64,000 bases of DNA. Origin: DATEOR01 sp046733475 (GTDB lineage Bacteria > Actinomycetota > Thermoleophilia > Gaiellales > Gaiellaceae). The notes below the pieces were generated by a model. The model saw only the letters and a program-made list of their open reading frames with translations, did not search any database and was not told the origin of the DNA. Made by a program: the position numbers and the translations under genes. Below are positions 61,832-64,000 of the stretch, one piece after another. Where the stretch lies: positions 1 through 64,000 of the forward strand of contig JBKPPF010000055.1 of assembly GCA_046733475.1 (NCBI GenBank), written 5' to 3'. Numbering within the stretch: the stretch's first letter is position 1; each line of letters opens with the position of its first letter.

Positions 61832-62426
61832 GCGCGCGCTCGATGGCGGCTCGGCCGCCCTGCCGCACGGGCTCGCCGTGCGAGACGAGCACCATCTCGA
61901 CCGGCAGGTCGAGGAGAGGGCGCAACGCATCGCGCAAGTCGTCGTAGCCCAGGCCCGGCTCGAGGTAGCGGAGCCAGCCCGGCGGACACATGCGGAGGCC
62001 CCCCTGATCGTCCCCGAGGAGCCGGTCTCCCGGAACGAGCGCCCGGGGCCCGGGGAGCCACACCATTGTCTCTCCCGCGAGCCGGATGGTCACGGTCTCG
62101 ACGCCCTCGGGGAGCGACGGCTTGGCGCGGGAGGTCGTCGCGTCGAAGCGCCGCACGACCTCGTCGCGGCTGCGGCGGTGGAAGCCGATCGTCGTCAGGA
62201 CACGAACGGGCCGGGCGTGGGCCCGCACCCGTTCCTCGAGGGCGGGCCAGAGCTCGTCAGGGACGAGCGGGTCGACGAGGACGAACGCGTCGGGGCCCTC
62301 ATACGCGACCGACCCCACCACCTCGGGCCAGTCGGCGGGGCTGTCGGGCGAGGCGCCCGGCACCCACTCCGGATGCCGCGCTTCCCAGCGCCAGAGTCCC
62401 GGCGCAAGCTCCGCGAGCCGCGCTAT
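61824..62426 (-). CDS. MBL-fold hydrolase-like protein with apparent ATA start
   Basis: About 200 aa. LAELAPGLWRWEARHPEW is the usual opening of a metallo-beta-lactamase-like family, with AFVLVDPLVPDELW, VWLPGPRALVPGDRLLGDD and VEMVLVSHGEPV following. The H-x-H-x-D-H metal motif is replaced by TIGFHRRSRDE, so metal use is doubtful. A canonical start would have to lie within the ferredoxin gene or at GTG inside the conserved opening. ATA at 62426 overlaps the ferredoxin TAG as ATAG and starts exactly at the family N-terminus. The start is inference. Confidence 0.8.
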   Translation of the reverse strand: MARLAELAPGLWRWEARHPEWVPGASPDSPADWPEVVGSVAYEGPDAFVLVDPLVPDELWPALEERVRAHARPVRVLTTIGFHRRSRDEVVRRFDATTSRAKPSLPEGVETVTIRLAGETMVWLPGPRALVPGDRLLGDDQGGLRMCPPGWLRYLEPGLGYDDLRDALRPLLDLPVEMVLVSHGEPVRQGGRAAIERALS

Positions 62427-62734
62427 TGCTGGTCGAGCGGAGGATTCTGGACGTTGTGCTCGGCGGCGTATTCGTCCACCAGCTTGTTGATCACGTCCGC
62501 TCCGTCGCCGTAGGCGTAGTTGATCTTCACGAACGGCTCCCACTTCTCCGGGAGCGCGTCCTCCGGAAAGATCGCCTCGACTGGGCACTCCGGCTCGCAT
62601 GCGCCGCAGTCGATGCACTCCTCGGGGTCGATGATGAGCATGCGGTCGAACACGTGGATGCAGTCCACCGGACACACGTCCACGCAGGACAAGTCTTTAA
62701 TGTCGATGCAGGGCTCGGCGATGATGTAGGTCAT
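62423..62734 (-). CDS. fdxA: 7Fe ferredoxin, FdxA type
   Basis: 103 aa. MTYIIAEPCIDIKDLSCVDVC and DPEECIDCGACEPECPVEAI give Cys9, 17, 21, 25 and Cys40, 43, 46, 50, the pattern of actinobacterial [3Fe-4S][4Fe-4S] ferredoxins. Low-potential electron carrier in the cytoplasm. It follows the pseudo-receiver gene by 11 nt and is coupled to the MBL gene. Start at ATG 62734; the longer frame is shadow. Confidence 0.95.
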   Translation of the reverse strand: MTYIIAEPCIDIKDLSCVDVCPVDCIHVFDRMLIIDPEECIDCGACEPECPVEAIFPEDALPEKWEPFVKINYAYGDGADVINKLVDEYAAEHNVQNPPLDQQ

Positions 62735-62745
62735 CGCCGAGCAGT

Positions 62746-63054
62746 TTATGTAACGAGCTCTTCGACCAGTTGCGGTGCCCGCTCGGCGAGTGCAGAGCGC
62801 GCGACCACCCGGTCGAGGCCGGCCTCGTGAGCCGCGCGCAGGCCCGAGGTGTCCGTGTGATTCGTGTACCCGAGGATGGGAATGTCGGGCCAGGAGTCGG
62901 CCACCTCGTACGGATCGATGCGCGCGAGATCGCAGATCACGAGGTCGGGAGAATCCACGCTGTCGGTCGTGATCAGCTTGTGGGACCCGCCTAGAAGCGC
63001 GTCCAGCTTTCCTCGAAAGAAGAGATCGACCCCCGCCAGCAGGATCGTCGCCAC
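62746..63054 (-). CDS. CheY-like pseudo-receiver protein
   Basis: 102 aa. ATILLAGVDLFFRGKLDALL... PDLVICDLARIDPYEVADSWPDIPILGYTNHTDTSGLRAAHEAGLDRVVARSALAERAPQLVEEL follows the beta-alpha order of a receiver domain. One aspartate (CDLARID) and the Thr (GYTNHTD) are there, but the acidic pair after strand 1 and the late Lys are missing. It therefore probably does not work by standard phosphorylation. GTG start. Leads the ferredoxin/MBL operon. Confidence 0.82.
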   Translation of the reverse strand: MATILLAGVDLFFRGKLDALLGGSHKLITTDSVDSPDLVICDLARIDPYEVADSWPDIPILGYTNHTDTSGLRAAHEAGLDRVVARSALAERAPQLVEELVT

Positions 63055-63113
63055 GCGCGGGAGCGTACCATCCCGCGAGGGCGGAAAACAGGGCTTTGCT
63101 AGCTTGCTCGCGC

Positions 63114-63389
63114 ATGGCGACGAGCGCCTGCTTCGCGAAAAAAGTGGCCCTCTGGTTCGAGGGCGAAGGGGCGGAGCGCGTGGCCGACCCGGTTCGGCTC
63201 CGGCAGATGAACATGGCGATCGCCCTCGCTGCCTCGCGGTGGAACGAATTCGCCGTCGAATCCGACGCAGAGCACCGGATGAACGCGTGGCTCAACGAGG
63301 TCGAGCGCCGCGCGGTCGTCCGCAGAGCGGAAGCGCGGGCCGAGGCGATCCGGCTCGCCCGCGGCTGGTTCAGCGACTGCCTGGACTAG
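63114..63389 (+). CDS. Small hypothetical protein
   Basis: 91 aa, function unknown. All-helical, charged: VALWFEGEGAERVADPVRLRQMNMAIALAASRWNEFAVESDAEHRMNAWLNEVERRAVVRRAEARAEAIRLARGWFSDCLD. ATG at 63114, divergent from the pseudo-receiver gene (59 bp apart), 4-bp tail overlap with the CcdA-like gene. No motif recognised. Confidence 0.62.
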   Translation: MATSACFAKKVALWFEGEGAERVADPVRLRQMNMAIALAASRWNEFAVESDAEHRMNAWLNEVERRAVVRRAEARAEAIRLARGWFSDCLD

Positions 63390-64000
63390 ACGTCTACGCC
63401 GAACTTTTCGAAGAGACGGTTGAACGCGATCCGGATCCACCAGAAGCGATCGAAGAAGAGCAGCAGGCCGAGCGCGACCAGGAGCGCGCCGCTGATAAAC
63501 CTGACCGCGTCGTAGCGGTCGCGAAACCAGCGGGAGGCACCCATCGCCCGATCGAAGCCGATCCCCACGAGGACGAACGGCACGGCGAGGCCGAGGGAGT
63601 AGACGAGAAGGAGAAGCGACCCCTGGGCGGCCGTGGAGGCATCCCCGGCGAGCGCGAGGATGGTTGCGAGCACCGGCCCGATGCATGGGGCGGCGCAGAC
63701 TCCGAAGGCACCCCCGAGCAGGGCGCGTGAGCCGCGGCGGCGGGCGCCCTCGACGAGTTCCGGCGCGACCATGCGGTCGAGCCACGGGAACGGCAGGAGG
63801 CCCATGAAGGCGAAGCCGAAGACGACGACGATCACGCCCGCGACCATGGAAAGGAGTCGTTGGTCGTGGACAAGACCCCCGGCCGCGCCGGCCAGTGCGC
63901 CGAGCGCAACGAAGACGAGCGTGAATCCGGCGATGAATGGGATGCTGGCGGCCACGACCTTCCTCCCGCCCACCCCGATCTGCACGCCGGAGACCGCTGA
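63386..64000 (-). CDS. CcdA/DsbD-like thiol-disulfide membrane protein, 5' end cut by window
   Basis: 205 codons visible, open to the window edge. Six helix pattern of cytochrome c biogenesis protein CcdA: SAVSGVQIGVGGRKVVAASIPFIAGFTLVFVALG at the cut end, then GGAFGVCAAPCIGPVLATILALAG with one of the two redox cysteines pair (C-A-A-P-C). The first cysteine helix (SPCVLP) would lie beyond 64000. GTG 63985 is not the true start since the family sequence continues upstream. Moves electrons across the membrane to extracytoplasmic thioredoxins. Confidence 0.92.
   Translation of the reverse strand, partial: SAVSGVQIGVGGRKVVAASIPFIAGFTLVFVALGALAGAAGGLVHDQRLLSMVAGVIVVVFGFAFMGLLPFPWLDRMVAPELVEGARRRGSRALLGGAFGVCAAPCIGPVLATILALAGDASTAAQGSLLLLVYSLGLAVPFVLVGIGFDRAMGASRWFRDRYDAVRFISGALLVALGLLLFFDRFWWIRIAFNRLFEKFGVDV

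Overview
The window is high-GC, densely packed bacterial DNA with many 1-4 nt gene overlaps. It looks chromosomal and reads as an actinobacterium. Pointers are an F420-type luciferase-like oxidoreductase, an F420/PPOX split-barrel protein, a 7Fe FdxA ferredoxin, a DUF3105 protein, a baeRF10-type protein and a large MalT-like LuxR regulator. Several small conserved proteins resemble ones I associate with Thermoleophilia (Gaiella/Solirubrobacter relatives), so Thermoleophilia is my inference rather than a measurement. I see no phage, insertion sequence, CRISPR array or rRNA.

Layout: 1-5.5 kb holds housekeeping and redox genes, including a csp-infA pair. An initiator tRNA-fMet, a small coiled-coil protein and a Ppx/GppA phosphatase follow. 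6.9-9.5 kb is a leftward operon of glutamate-type dehydrogenase, CBS protein and alpha/beta hydrolase. 9.5-12.3 kb is a leftward amide/amino-acid operon (NfeD-like protein, acetamidase/formamidase, APC permease). 12.3-17.4 kb carries an EamA transporter, two MFS transporters and two membrane proteins, one with a potassium-channel-like tail. 17.5-27.6 kb holds the MalT-like regulator and a tightly overlapping carbohydrate operon: small protein, G6PD, GH15 glucoamylase, sugar MFS, GMC oxidoreductase, aldose epimerase and SnoaL-like protein. 27.6-31.3 kb encodes a short respiratory chain (NDH-2 plus cytochrome bd). 31.4-34.1 kb has tRNA-Leu, a DUF3105 protein and a DinG helicase.

34.1-39.5 kb is looser. 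It carries single genes, a decayed trypsin-like protease fragment, a frameshifted gene, a 33-aa membrane peptide and a 57-aa His/Asp-rich peptide. 39.5-50.5 kb contains RmuC, baeRF10, thioredoxin reductase, a PAS/zinc-ribbon protein, endonuclease III and an AddAB-like helicase-nuclease pair. 50.5-58.7 kb is a leftward operon running from an MsmX-type ATPase through a sugar-binding lipoprotein and two permeases to a GH15-like hydrolase, a FAD protein and a NosD-like beta-helix protein. The first permease has an Ig-like domain inserted in an external loop. 58.7-64 kb has an isocitrate-dehydrogenase-like gene with an MFS gene and a hydrolase, a pseudo-receiver/ferredoxin/MBL operon, and a CcdA-like gene cut by the window edge.

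The most interesting signals are five. First, several genes seem to need non-canonical starts (infA AUU, a hydrolase CUG, an MBL protein AUA, possibly PAP2 AUC). Second, a hairpin covers the Shine-Dalgarno of the cold-shock gene. Third, a shared palindrome lies before the MalT-like regulator and before the G6PD operon. Fourth, an ABC permease carries an Ig-like insertion. Fifth, both subunits of the recombination nuclease carry iron-sulfur-type cysteine sets.
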